Shown here: piece by piece, positions 50,379-59,055 of the stretch
How positions within the stretch are numbered: position 1 is the first letter of the stretch
Layout of the letters: the number at the start of each line of letters is the position of its first letter
NCBI RefSeq assembly: GCF_005405005.1
Contig: NZ_BJDH01000003.1
Location: forward strand, 124,001 to 188,000
DNA: 64,000 nt
DNA from: Lactiplantibacillus daoliensis
GTDB lineage: Bacteria > Bacillota > Bacilli > Lactobacillales > Lactobacillaceae
Direction: 5' to 3'
Made by a program: the position numbers and the translations under genes
The notes under the pieces: model-generated
What the model was told of the DNA's origin: nothing
The model's input: the letters and a program-made list of their open reading frames with translations, nothing else
Database searches by the model: none

Positions 50379-51386
50379 ATGAAACCAACCATGAAGGATG
50401 TTGCGGAACGCGCTGGCGTTTCAAAAAGTACTGTTTCTCAGTATTTGAATAAACGTTATTCGTATATGAGTGCCGCGACACGTAAAAAGATCGAACAAGC
50501 AATTGAAGAATTAGGTTATTATCCCAATCAAATTGCGAAGAGTTTAAAACAAAAAAATACCCATGTCATTGCTTTCGTGTGTGCGACTTTAACATCACGT
50601 TTCTCTTTGGAGTTAGTGGCTAGCATCGAAAAATATTTTCAAGCTGAACATTATTCAGTGATCATTGCATCAACTGATGATGATCCGGAGAAAGAACGGG
50701 ATTTAATTCAATCTTTCTTGGCTCGGCAAGTTGATGGTTTGATTGTCTTTCCCACGAAAGAAAATTTTGATTTTTATCAACGTCTACAACAACGCCAAGT
50801 GCCACTGGTGTTTGTGGACCGTTTTTTGGCTGGTATTGATATTCCAAGTGTTTTATTGGATAACAAGCAGGCCGGCTATACGGCGACTAAGGCCTTGTTA
50901 GACCATGGCCACCGCCAAATTGCCATTATGACGTTTCCTGTAGGTGATCATATTACCACGCGGGTGGAGCGGATTGATGGCTATCAAGCGGCTTTCAAAG
51001 AGGCTGCAGTCAAAGCGCCGGCAGATAATGTGATTAGTTGTATGCCAGAGCAAGTTGATCAGGAGTTAACGGCTCTGATGCAACGCACAACGCCGCCGAC
51101 AGCCTTAGTGGCGACGAATGACGTCCTACTGGAGCAGACTTTGATGTGGGTACGGGAACACCATGTTCAGATTCCACAACAGTTATCATTAGTCGGCATT
51201 GATGATGTGTCTTTTGCTCGATTATTTGATCCTGAGATCACGACTTTAGCTCAGCCAGTCCAAAAAATTGGTATTAAAGCCGCAACATTATTATTAGCAA
51301 TTATTGCGGATGCGAAACCTACAGCCGCCAAAGTTTATCGGTATGCCCCCCAAATGACGAATCGAAATTCAATAAAAACTTTGTGA
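50379..51386 (+). CDS. LacI-family repressor of the permease-kdgF unit
   Basis: A 335-residue LacI/GalR repressor: TMKDVAERAGVSKSTVSQYLNKRYSYMSAATRKKIEQAIEELGYYPNQIAKSLKQK, then the sensor domain with GLIVFPTKENFDFYQRL and VGIDDVSFARLFDPEITTLAQPV. Ribosome site AGAGGTAAG. It is followed by a promoter region with a perfect 22-bp palindrome and a second half-matching site, before the UlaA-like gene. It is related to the LacI protein encoded at 2920. The stop codon is inside a cre box. Confidence 0.91.
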   Translation: MKPTMKDVAERAGVSKSTVSQYLNKRYSYMSAATRKKIEQAIEELGYYPNQIAKSLKQKNTHVIAFVCATLTSRFSLELVASIEKYFQAEHYSVIIASTDDDPEKERDLIQSFLARQVDGLIVFPTKENFDFYQRLQQRQVPLVFVDRFLAGIDIPSVLLDNKQAGYTATKALLDHGHRQIAIMTFPVGDHITTRVERIDGYQAAFKEAAVKAPADNVISCMPEQVDQELTALMQRTTPPTALVATNDVLLEQTLMWVREHHVQIPQQLSLVGIDDVSFARLFDPEITTLAQPVQKIGIKAATLLLAIIADAKPTAAKVYRYAPQMTNRNSIKTL

Positions 51387-51524
51387 AAACGCTTGCATTT
51401 TATAAAAAAGGACGTATACTCGTATTTAGATAAACCGATTTAGTAGTTTATGTATTAGCAATTAAATGTTGGTGAATGATTTCACCAATTAATTTTTTGA
51501 GATTTACTAAACCGGTTTAGTAAA
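51384..51524 (+). promoter_or_regulatory. Promoter, cre and two LacI operators of the permease-kdgF unit
   Basis: cre TGAAAACGCTTGCA (51384-51397) overlaps the LacI stop and the -35 TTGCAT (51393-51398); -10 TATACT (51415-51420) after 16 bp. Operator 1, TAAACCGATTTAG (51431-51443), is imperfect. Operator 2 (51503-51524) is a perfect 22-bp palindrome with core AAACCGGTTT. Their centres are about 77 bp apart. Confidence 0.8.
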
Positions 51525-51579
51525 CACACACCTTCTTTGCGCAAAGAGGTTCGTTGAAATCTAAATGGAGGAACTGAAA

Positions 51580-52830
51580 ATGGGAATTTTTATTGAGATT
51601 ATAAAAAAACCGGCCATTATTATCGCGTTAGTAACACTGGTTGGTTTAATTGCAATGAAAAATAAGCCTTCGAAAGTTATTACCGGGACGATTATCTCCT
51701 TTGTTGGTTTTTCGATGATCAAACTAGGTAGTAGCATCTTGGCTAATGTTTTAACCGCATTTAGCAAGCTATTTAACAGCGCTTTTCACTTGGAGGGGGT
51801 TGTGCCAAGTAACGAAGCGATGATGGCGATGACGATGAAGAGTTTAGGTGGGGTTGCCTCACTGATCTTAGTCGTTGGGTTGGTTACTAACATTGTTGTT
51901 GCTCGTTTCACGCGTTTCAAGTCTGTTTACCTCTCGTTACATTTAGCATTATTCACGTCCTTTGCGTTAGGGGCCGTTTTCCAAATGGTCGGTGTTAACA
52001 ATACGGTTGGCATCATCGTTGGTGGGATTGGTTTAGGGTTGTACATGGCGATATCGCCAACTATCTTGGGCCATTACACGAAGGATGTTGTCAATTCGGA
52101 TGAATATACGATCGCGCATTCAGGGTCGTTGTCCTATGTTTTAGGGGCCATGACCGCGAAAAAATTTGGTAATAAAGAACATGATGCCGAAAATATTACC
52201 GTTAGTGATAAAGTCATGTTCTTGAAAGATCCAATTGTTGCCACAACTTTAACGATGTTTATCTTGTTCATTGTTGCCGCAATCTTTACTTCAGGTTCTG
52301 AGTTGGCCAAAGTTGCTGCCGGTGAAGATGCCTTTATCTTCTCACTTGAACAAGCCGCAACATTTGCCGCCGGGTTATATATTGTTAAAGCCGGGATCAA
52401 AATGTTCGTTGATGAAATTGTACCAGCATTCAAAGGGTTTGCGAAGATCTTCGCGCCCGGTGCGATTCCTGGTGTCGATGTCTTAGTTTTGTTTGACCGC
52501 TCACCTAATACCGCTTTGATTGGTTTCTTAGTATCATTCTTAGTTGGGGTTGTCATGATTGTTATCTTGCCACTATTAGGCATGCCAGTAATTGTACCAG
52601 GATTGATGGCTTGCTTCATTACCGGGGGTGCTTCTGCAATCCTTGGTAATGCTGAAGGTGGGATTCGTGGTGCTGTGATTGCCAGTGTGATTGATGGGTT
52701 ACTGTTATCAGTCTTACCAGTAATTTCAATTGCCATGTTTGCCAAGTTAGGAGTACATGGGACGACCTTTGCCGATCCTGATATGATTGGGATGGCTGGG
52801 ATATTCTGGTTGATTTTCCGTTGGTTATAA
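51580..52830 (+). CDS. UlaA-like transporter (PTS ascorbate-type IIC), no partner IIA/IIB
   Basis: A 416-residue membrane protein of the EIIC-GAT/UlaA family: KNKPSKVITGTIISFVGFSMIKLGSSILANVLTAFSKLF, VNNTVGIIVGGIGLGLYMAISPTILGHYTKDVV, and GLMACFITGGASAILGNAEGGIRGAVIASVIDGLLLSVLPV. ATG 51580 has GGAGG 8 bp upstream. UlaA normally works with UlaB and UlaC, but neither is near; instead kdgF follows 42 bp downstream under a LacI repressor. A role in uptake of uronates or unsaturated uronates, possibly without phosphorylation, is inferred from context. Confidence 0.85.
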   Translation: MGIFIEIIKKPAIIIALVTLVGLIAMKNKPSKVITGTIISFVGFSMIKLGSSILANVLTAFSKLFNSAFHLEGVVPSNEAMMAMTMKSLGGVASLILVVGLVTNIVVARFTRFKSVYLSLHLALFTSFALGAVFQMVGVNNTVGIIVGGIGLGLYMAISPTILGHYTKDVVNSDEYTIAHSGSLSYVLGAMTAKKFGNKEHDAENITVSDKVMFLKDPIVATTLTMFILFIVAAIFTSGSELAKVAAGEDAFIFSLEQAATFAAGLYIVKAGIKMFVDEIVPAFKGFAKIFAPGAIPGVDVLVLFDRSPNTALIGFLVSFLVGVVMIVILPLLGMPVIVPGLMACFITGGASAILGNAEGGIRGAVIASVIDGLLLSVLPVISIAMFAKLGVHGTTFADPDMIGMAGIFWLIFRWL

Positions 52831-52872
52831 GCTTTATAAAAAAATATCTAAATTTAGAAGGGATGGATTATT

Positions 52873-53220
52873 ATGTTCTTTAAAGATAGTGAAATTAAAT
52901 TAGGTCGGGTCGATGACAATACGTTACGTAAGGTTGTTGCGCATGGTGATGGTTTGATGGATACCTTAGTTATTTTTGAAAGAGGCTTAAAGCCAGACGC
53001 AACAATTCCATTTCATAAGCATGTTCATGTCCAAACAACTTATGTTTTGAAGGGTTCTTTCAAATTTGCGATTAAGTATTCAGATCATACGGATGTTCAA
53101 GAAGTTCATGTTGGCGACAGCATTTACTTCCCAAGCAACCACGAACATGGCTGTATTCCGCTAGAAGATGACAGTCGTCTATTAGATTCATTCACACCAA
53201 TTCGTGAAGACTTCTTATAA
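52873..53220 (+). CDS. kdgF: KdgF, unsaturated uronate linearising enzyme
   Basis: A 115-residue single-domain cupin. KdgF opens the ring of 4,5-unsaturated uronate to give 5-keto-4-deoxyuronate, the KduI substrate. Metal ligands are visible: H48, H50 and Q54 in IPFHKHVHVQTTYVLKG, and H90 or H92 in FPSNHEHGCIPLED; the C-terminal LLDSFTPIREDFL contains the Asp, Phe and Arg thought to act in catalysis. It follows the UlaA-like gene, which supports an unsaturated-uronate role for that transporter. Length fits the family (about 110). Confidence 0.92.
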   Translation: MFFKDSEIKLGRVDDNTLRKVVAHGDGLMDTLVIFERGLKPDATIPFHKHVHVQTTYVLKGSFKFAIKYSDHTDVQEVHVGDSIYFPSNHEHGCIPLEDDSRLLDSFTPIREDFL

Positions 53221-53241
53221 AAGTTAGTGCATAGGTTAATT

Positions 53242-53294
53242 AAAGCGTCGTTCACAAGACCATGGTTGCATGGATTTGTGGACGGCGCTTTTTA
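53242..53294 (+). terminator. Terminator between kdgF and DUF2264
   Basis: Long stem with arms AAAGCGTCGTTCACAA and TTGTGGACGGCGCTTT, then T-run; lies between convergent genes. Confidence 0.75.
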
Positions 53295-53300
53295 GTGATC

Positions 53301-55076
53301 TTAAAGAACAGGAATGATTAAGTTGGTATCTTCAATTTGAATCTGATAGGTGTCGCTCTTAATGTTAAGACTAACTGCCGGTAATGTTGGCAAACTATTC
53401 TTAGGACTACCGTAGACTAAGCAGGCAAAGTAGTGAGTTCCAGGTGTTATTTGTTGAACTAATGTTGGCACAGCATTTTTCTCCGGCGAATAAAGATTTG
53501 TATTTGGTCCCTGTGGCACAACCTTGGCCCGGCGGTTGTTGAGTAAATCCTGAATTAGGACGAGGCCATGTTGGTTAGTTAGTGATACTGAACTTGGTGC
53601 AACGGTACTCTGGTTATACTTACGGTTCCATACTGGTAATGGGAAACCACCTTCTGCAGTGTCAATGGTTACGGGTGTCTCAATTCGTTGTAAGCGTAAA
53701 TGGCAGGCAGCCGAAATCGGAATTAATGTTGTTGTGATGTGTATTTGCTGCCACAACTGCCACTGGCTAATGCTATAGTGATCGGTCAGGATAGTTTGGT
53801 CAATTGTTTGGCGACTCGTATACATGTCATGACCAGGTATGGAGATTGCGAGCGTTGAATCAATTGCCTTTTGTGCTAAGCCGGACCCGCTATGGGAAAC
53901 GTTAAAGCCAAAATAGCTTGAGTAGGCGAATTTACTATATTTTTCAGCCCCTTGATAAAGTGCAGGATTCTTTGGAAATTGACGTGCCGAAAGTGCGGTC
54001 GCTTGGTCAATATCACTGGTAATTTGAAAGCCAGGTGCTGGTTGAGTGACCAGCTTTGATTTAGATAGTGGCGCAGACTTAACTTGCCAAAAGGTATCAT
54101 CAGTTGGTAATTCGAATAAGATAAAAGGCTTAAAAGCCCACATCGGTGAGCCGGGAGCGTTATAGTCTTCCGCCATGAGCGCTTGTTGATAGCCGTACCC
54201 GATTGACAAATTATGTTCGTTTGGTAGCGTGATGGGTTGCCGTTGCCAGAATTCGAAGTTCCGCATAATCAATCCTTTAAGTTGCTCAAGTGAAAAGTGG
54301 CTGGACTGATAGGCTTTAGTGACTACTAGGGCCGACCAGAAAGCTACGTGAGCGAAGCGATAAGTCAGACTGCGACCGAATGGCAATGAGCGGCCTTGCT
54401 GATCAAACCAATATTGAAAGTCATCGGCGAAGAGTAGTGCCCGTTGTTTAAATCGTTTAGCGGCCGCATCGTTAGCCATTCGAGTATAGAGTAAGCCATA
54501 AAAGTTAAACGCGAAAGCAACATAGTAATCACGCTGCTGACCGGGGCCATCCGTGTACCAACCATGTCCCAAATAGAACGTCTCAATTTGAGTAAGTGCC
54601 CATGTTAACTTGACTTGTGAATAGGAAAGGTGATTCTGTTTTAAAGCGCCATTGACTAAGACTAAGAAGAAGTACCAATTGCCGGCGGGTAAGTCAATCG
54701 TATTAATTTTGTTTAACCAGGTAATCAGATTTTGCTGTCCAGTTTTTGAGAATAAAGCTAAAAATTTCGTTGAATAGGTACTTAGTCCGTAGGCTAAGGG
54801 TCCTAATTCTACAACGATTTGTCGATTGGCTGTTGAAATGGTGGGTAGATCATTTGATTCAACTCTTTTTTGTAATTGTGCAATATAAAATTGATCGGTA
54901 TGACTTGGGTGCTTAGCTGTGAAATAAGCTGGTAAGACACCCCATAATGGTCGTAATAAGGCTTCTAATGACCGAATTGACGGTAAATAAGCCGCTCCAC
55001 TTTGATTTAAATACTCAAAATTAGTTGGTAGCATTGTTTGACGCCATTGTTCTAAATCAGATTTTGTTTTCATCAT
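53301..55076 (-). CDS. DUF2264-family protein, putative uronate-active glycosidase
   Basis: A 591-residue DUF2264 (PF10022) protein, third in the window: SIRSLEALLRPLWGVLPAYF, GHGWYTDGPGQQRDYYVAFAFNFYGLLY, SLPFGRSLTYRFAHVAFW, SIGYGYQQALMAEDYNAPGSPMWAFKPFI and a beta-rich C-terminal part with GPNTNLYSPEK. It lies 8 bp after the LevR-type gene on the minus strand, an unusual pairing of enzyme and activator. The reaction is not established; context points to uronate-containing oligosaccharides. Confidence 0.8.
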   Translation of the reverse strand: MMKTKSDLEQWRQTMLPTNFEYLNQSGAAYLPSIRSLEALLRPLWGVLPAYFTAKHPSHTDQFYIAQLQKRVESNDLPTISTANRQIVVELGPLAYGLSTYSTKFLALFSKTGQQNLITWLNKINTIDLPAGNWYFFLVLVNGALKQNHLSYSQVKLTWALTQIETFYLGHGWYTDGPGQQRDYYVAFAFNFYGLLYTRMANDAAAKRFKQRALLFADDFQYWFDQQGRSLPFGRSLTYRFAHVAFWSALVVTKAYQSSHFSLEQLKGLIMRNFEFWQRQPITLPNEHNLSIGYGYQQALMAEDYNAPGSPMWAFKPFILFELPTDDTFWQVKSAPLSKSKLVTQPAPGFQITSDIDQATALSARQFPKNPALYQGAEKYSKFAYSSYFGFNVSHSGSGLAQKAIDSTLAISIPGHDMYTSRQTIDQTILTDHYSISQWQLWQQIHITTTLIPISAACHLRLQRIETPVTIDTAEGGFPLPVWNRKYNQSTVAPSSVSLTNQHGLVLIQDLLNNRRAKVVPQGPNTNLYSPEKNAVPTLVQQITPGTHYFACLVYGSPKNSLPTLPAVSLNIKSDTYQIQIEDTNLIIPVL

Positions 55077-55084
55077 TTTTTACC

Positions 55085-57826
55085 TCAATCATCAAAGATA
55101 ATATCGTATAAGTAATTCAATTCACCAGAGGCAATTTTTACGCCGTAAGTTGCCTCGATATCTGTTAAGGCACGTTTGATCTGGGTGAGTCCTTGGGTCC
55201 GGTCCGCTAAATTGTCTGGAATATAGGTCAAAGCAGGTTCATTACGGATTAAGCGTTCAATGAGCGAACTAATATGGACGTAAAGCGTGGCCTGCTGGTT
55301 GTTGGACAAATTAATTTGAGCACCTTCTTCTAGGCGGTCAATCATGTCGCTAATAGAGTGGATAACTTTCTTGACATCTAAAATAGTGATGGCTGAAAGT
55401 AAGCGTTCGATTGATAGATTTTGAACTAGTTGGTGATTAATGCTAGTAATTGTTTCTGAATCTGTGACCGTTGGAAAGATTTGTTTAATAATTTTGGTAC
55501 CACTACTTGAGACGAGTTGTTCCAGCGAGATGAAGGGCATCCCGTTAATTTTAGGGTCACTAGTTCCGACGATTGCCTGAACAGCATATTGTTTAAAAAT
55601 AGGGCTTTGTTGACCATATTTTTTTAAATAAGCATAGTCGACGGATTCAACTTGATAGTCCAGATTGGCAGGAATGCTGTTCTTAATTAAATCTTGGATC
55701 TGCTTAGCTGAACCAATGCCAGTGTGACAGGTTGTGATGATCATTGGTGACTTTTTAATAATTGGATAGGTTAATTGATATTTAGGTAATAAGGCTGCTT
55801 GTACTTGCCGCCCAATTTCATCAATGGCCGTGCCTTTTTGAATCATTTCACCGATAAATAAGGCTTCTTGCGTTGAAACGTTGTTAATGATCAGTATGGG
55901 TCCCGGGATTGCTTCTTTTAATGCTTCCGGTAAGGACATTAGTGAGCCCATATCGACTAGAATGATTAGGCCTTTATGGCAGTCATTACTTTTAAAATAT
56001 TGCAGCATAAATTCTTTGGCCTGATCAACCGAGGCTGATAAAGGCATATCAAACGCATCGAAAATTTTATGATTTAAGAAACGGTTGGCAACATCAGCAA
56101 TACTGCTAGCAGTTGAAAAACCATGTGCCAAGATAATCGCATGTTGGCCAGTATCAACGTGATCAATATCTAAACTGATTAGATAACCCAGCAGTAAGAT
56201 TTCATCAAAAGCATCAATTTTAAAGTCTAGCTTCGTTTTGATTAAATCCAGGAAAGCTTGCAGAAGTTGATATTCCATGGTCGTACTCTCTTTTAATAAT
56301 TGTAAAAGTTGCTGAATTTTAGCCATGGTCGTTGGTGTCAGACTTAAGTCGAAATCATGTTTACGATACATAAAGTTCGCAATGGCGACGACCGCATTCC
56401 CTTTGATCTTTACGAAAAAGGAAGTGTCAAGATAATCAAAGAGTTTTTGAATGACATTGACCATATATTTGAGTGCTTCGTTCTCAAAGTCACCATCTTG
56501 ATGGACTAATCTGTCCATTAAGGCACTGGTTTCACGAGCAATGTGTTGCTGTAAGACCTTTGTCGTGATTTTTTGTTCCTGATACTGATTGTCCAACTGA
56601 ACAAGTTTGGTGACCAACTCGTTAATCAAGTTGTTATCATCATGCCATTGAGCGACGTAATCATTCAGCTGGTCAGTTGGGCTAAAAACAACATCATCTT
56701 GGACAATTGTTTCTTGTTCATTAACTGCCAAGAGATCGGTTAAGGAACTACTACCAATTGTTTCAGAGTTAATCGTAATTTGATTAGATTGGGTTGTCCG
56801 ACTAAAGACCTGTGCGCATAAAATCTGAATTGTGCTTTTTAACTCACCGACATTACTTTTATATTTAAAATTATAAAGTCGATTAATAATCCACGGACTA
56901 ACCACGATCGTTCGGCCAATCCGCTGACCTTCGTCCAAAAAAGCTTTATAAATGTGCAAGCGTAATTCTAATTTAGACCGGTCATTTAAGTCTGGAATAG
57001 TGATGGCAATTGGAATACGGCGCATGAAGGTCTTCAAAAAATTCTCTTGGAGATTTTCAGTTGTCGCGAAAATCAAACGGACATTAGAATGGCGAGTTCG
57101 ATTACCTTCGCCCATTCGTTGAAACGTTCCAGTGTCCATAAAAGAAAAGAGCTTTTCCTGACTTTCAGCGTTTAAGCGATGACACTCATCGAGAAATAAG
57201 AATCCGCCGTCCGCAGCTTCCAGCATACCTTTGAAGTCCTCGGTGGCACCGGTGAAGCTGCCTTTGGCATAGCCGAAAAGGTTACTAGAGAGTAATTCTG
57301 GGTTGTGAAAATATTGAGCGCAATTTAAAACAATAAAGGGTGCTTCTGGAGCTAATATCCCGGTTTCAACACAATATTGGTGAGTCAATTTAGCCAGGTA
57401 ACTTTTTCCTACCCCAGTATTTCCCGATAGGATAAAGGGCAGACCATTTGGTGGGTAAGTGACGGCAGTAATAATCCGATCAATACTGTCCTTCATGCTG
57501 AGTTGATGGCCAATAAAAGATTGAAAAACATTGGCATTGCCAGTTTGTTCTTGCTGGAGCGCCTTGATTGATGGATAAACTAATTGTTTCGGAATGAAAA
57601 ATAATTTACAAAAAGTGGCCCGGTCAGCGAAATTTGTTGGCCGCGTTTTTATTTGGATGAGTTGTTCTTGTTTAAGCAGCTCATTTAAATATTGACTGAC
57701 CGTATTACGGCTCAGGCCAACTTGTTTGGCAAGTCGTTCAGTCGTGATAGTCTCAATATCTGCCAGTTGGTTAGCGCCACTTGTTGCAGTGATTAGGGCT
57801 TGTTTTACGGTTTCGATACCTGTCAC
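55085..57826 (-). CDS. Sigma-54-dependent PTS operon activator, LevR/ManR type (second)
   Basis: A 913-residue activator from a GTG start with AAGGAGG 7 bp upstream (an ATG nine codons earlier overlaps that site). Order: winged helix (ITTERLAKQVGLSRNTVSQYLNELL), AAA+ with GNTGVGKS (135-142), sigma-54 loop GSFTGA (189-194) and FLDE, first PRD, EIIA-Man-like domain (AIILAHGFSTASS), EIIB-like domain (ITTCHTGIGSAKQ) and second PRD (LYVHISSLIERLI). The contact loop has Ser in place of the usual Ala. It is divergent from the sigma-54 PTS operon at 58127 and probably drives it. Confidence 0.93.
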   Translation of the reverse strand: MTGIETVKQALITATSGANQLADIETITTERLAKQVGLSRNTVSQYLNELLKQEQLIQIKTRPTNFADRATFCKLFFIPKQLVYPSIKALQQEQTGNANVFQSFIGHQLSMKDSIDRIITAVTYPPNGLPFILSGNTGVGKSYLAKLTHQYCVETGILAPEAPFIVLNCAQYFHNPELLSSNLFGYAKGSFTGATEDFKGMLEAADGGFLFLDECHRLNAESQEKLFSFMDTGTFQRMGEGNRTRHSNVRLIFATTENLQENFLKTFMRRIPIAITIPDLNDRSKLELRLHIYKAFLDEGQRIGRTIVVSPWIINRLYNFKYKSNVGELKSTIQILCAQVFSRTTQSNQITINSETIGSSSLTDLLAVNEQETIVQDDVVFSPTDQLNDYVAQWHDDNNLINELVTKLVQLDNQYQEQKITTKVLQQHIARETSALMDRLVHQDGDFENEALKYMVNVIQKLFDYLDTSFFVKIKGNAVVAIANFMYRKHDFDLSLTPTTMAKIQQLLQLLKESTTMEYQLLQAFLDLIKTKLDFKIDAFDEILLLGYLISLDIDHVDTGQHAIILAHGFSTASSIADVANRFLNHKIFDAFDMPLSASVDQAKEFMLQYFKSNDCHKGLIILVDMGSLMSLPEALKEAIPGPILIINNVSTQEALFIGEMIQKGTAIDEIGRQVQAALLPKYQLTYPIIKKSPMIITTCHTGIGSAKQIQDLIKNSIPANLDYQVESVDYAYLKKYGQQSPIFKQYAVQAIVGTSDPKINGMPFISLEQLVSSSGTKIIKQIFPTVTDSETITSINHQLVQNLSIERLLSAITILDVKKVIHSISDMIDRLEEGAQINLSNNQQATLYVHISSLIERLIRNEPALTYIPDNLADRTQGLTQIKRALTDIEATYGVKIASGELNYLYDIIFDD

Positions 57827-57844
57827 AAGAAATCCTCCTTTTAG

Positions 57845-57882
57845 CTTCGACACATTATAAAATGTGGCTTTTTCTGTCGAAG
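57845..57882 (-). promoter_or_regulatory. Promoter of the second LevR gene with inverted repeat
   Basis: On the minus strand a -10 TATAAT (57854-57859) sits within the inverted repeat CTTCGACA/TGTCGAAG (57845-57852 and 57875-57882). The repeat spans the likely RNA polymerase site and could be an autoregulatory operator. Confidence 0.55.
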
Positions 57883-57976
57883 TTAAACTAACACGCTTGA
57901 TTTATTTTTGCAAGGGCTTTCACAACCTCGCAAGCGGTAGCGGTTTGGAAACTTGTCAGCTTTTCTCGACTAAAGT

Positions 57977-57991
57977 TGGCATCGTTTTTGC
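57977..57991 (+). promoter_or_regulatory. Sigma-54 promoter of the third PTS operon
   Basis: TGGCATCGTTTTTGC, -24/-12 spacing correct; 136 bp upstream of the IIA start. A GC-rich partly symmetric stretch at 57927-57950 may be the activator site. Confidence 0.87.
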
Positions 57992-58126
57992 ATATATATT
58001 AGTGAGACCCGCTGAAACGTAACAAACTTGATTCAGTGGTGGCTGGGTGTCACCGGTAGTGATCGTTGGATACATCGTGAAACTGATCGAAGCACCAATT
58101 AATAAATTGTAAAGGAGGTCACTTGT

Positions 58127-58531
58127 GTGAGTCGAAAAATTTATTTTATTTCGCACAATGATTTTGCAAAAGGCCTAAAACGATCAGTTGAAATGATTGC
58201 TGGTAAACAGCCGAATGTCACTGCTTATGGACTGGAACCTGGTGGTGATCCCAATGAAATTGTTCGCCAGATTGAAGCTGATATCGACACTACGGACACG
58301 GTGATTATTTTAGGTGATTTGGAAGGCGGTAGTGTTTGTAATGCAGCATTGCGATTAACTGTTCGACCAAATGTGACTTTGATTGCTGGGACAAACCTAG
58401 CCTTAGCATTGCAGGTTGTGTTGAGTTCACCCGAGGCTAATTTAGATGATGAGATTGAGGAAGCACGTAAACGAATCAAGAAGTTAAAGCTTAAAGTTAG
58501 TGCAGTTAATGATGTTGAAGGCTTATTTTAG
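58127..58531 (+). CDS. PTS mannose-class IIA
   Basis: A 134-residue phosphocarrier starting at GTG with AAGGAGG 8 bp upstream. The phosphorylated histidine is H10 in KIYFISHNDFAKGLKRSVEMIAG, and VIILGDLEGGSVCNAALRL matches the family motif. The usual HG after the active-site His is HN here. First gene of the third sigma-54 operon. Confidence 0.91.
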   Translation: MSRKIYFISHNDFAKGLKRSVEMIAGKQPNVTAYGLEPGGDPNEIVRQIEADIDTTDTVIILGDLEGGSVCNAALRLTVRPNVTLIAGTNLALALQVVLSSPEANLDDEIEEARKRIKKLKLKVSAVNDVEGLF

Positions 58532-58564
58532 TTTGAAATTTTGAGAAATGTGAGGCGTTGACAA

Positions 58565-59053
58565 ATGATTAAAATGTTGAGAATTGACGATCGGCTAATC
58601 CATGGGCAAGTGGCAGTCACCTGGTCAAAACAGTTAGCCGTCAATCGGATTATTGTGGTGAGTGATTCTATTAGTCAGGATCCAATTCAGGTTAGTGCAT
58701 TAAAGATGGCCGCACCGGAAGGAATTAAAGCATTCATTTTACCAGTTGATAAGGCTGCTAAGATGCTGAACGATCCACGAGCTGATCGATTACAAGTTTT
58801 ATTGGTTATGAATAATCCAGTTGAAGTTGCGCAATTATTGTCAGAATTAACCACACAACCAAGTGTTCTAGATGTTGCAAATTATGGCCGAGTTGCAGGA
58901 ATTGAAGGTCGTCATAAGATTACGGATACTGTTTATCTAAGTGATGATGAAGTGACGATTTTCAAAACGATGGCCACTAAAGGAAGTCATTTTATTTATC
59001 AACCATTACCAAATGATGCTGTTAAGTCTGTCGATGAATTATTGGAGGGATAA
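58565..59053 (+). CDS. PTS mannose-class IIB
   Basis: A 162-residue phosphocarrier with H13 in MLRIDDRLIHGQVAVTWSK and NRIIVVSDSISQDPIQVSALKMAAPEG. Close to the IIB at 45564 in both landmarks and end (IYQPLPND). Begins 33 bp after IIA and ends 2 bp before IIC. Confidence 0.93.
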   Translation: MIKMLRIDDRLIHGQVAVTWSKQLAVNRIIVVSDSISQDPIQVSALKMAAPEGIKAFILPVDKAAKMLNDPRADRLQVLLVMNNPVEVAQLLSELTTQPSVLDVANYGRVAGIEGRHKITDTVYLSDDEVTIFKTMATKGSHFIYQPLPNDAVKSVDELLEG

Positions 59054-59055
59054 TT

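Noticed and set aside
52134-52745. 203-codon open frame opposite the UlaA-like gene
   Set aside because: It is the low-complexity reverse of a membrane protein gene; composition and lack of a ribosome site argue against a gene.
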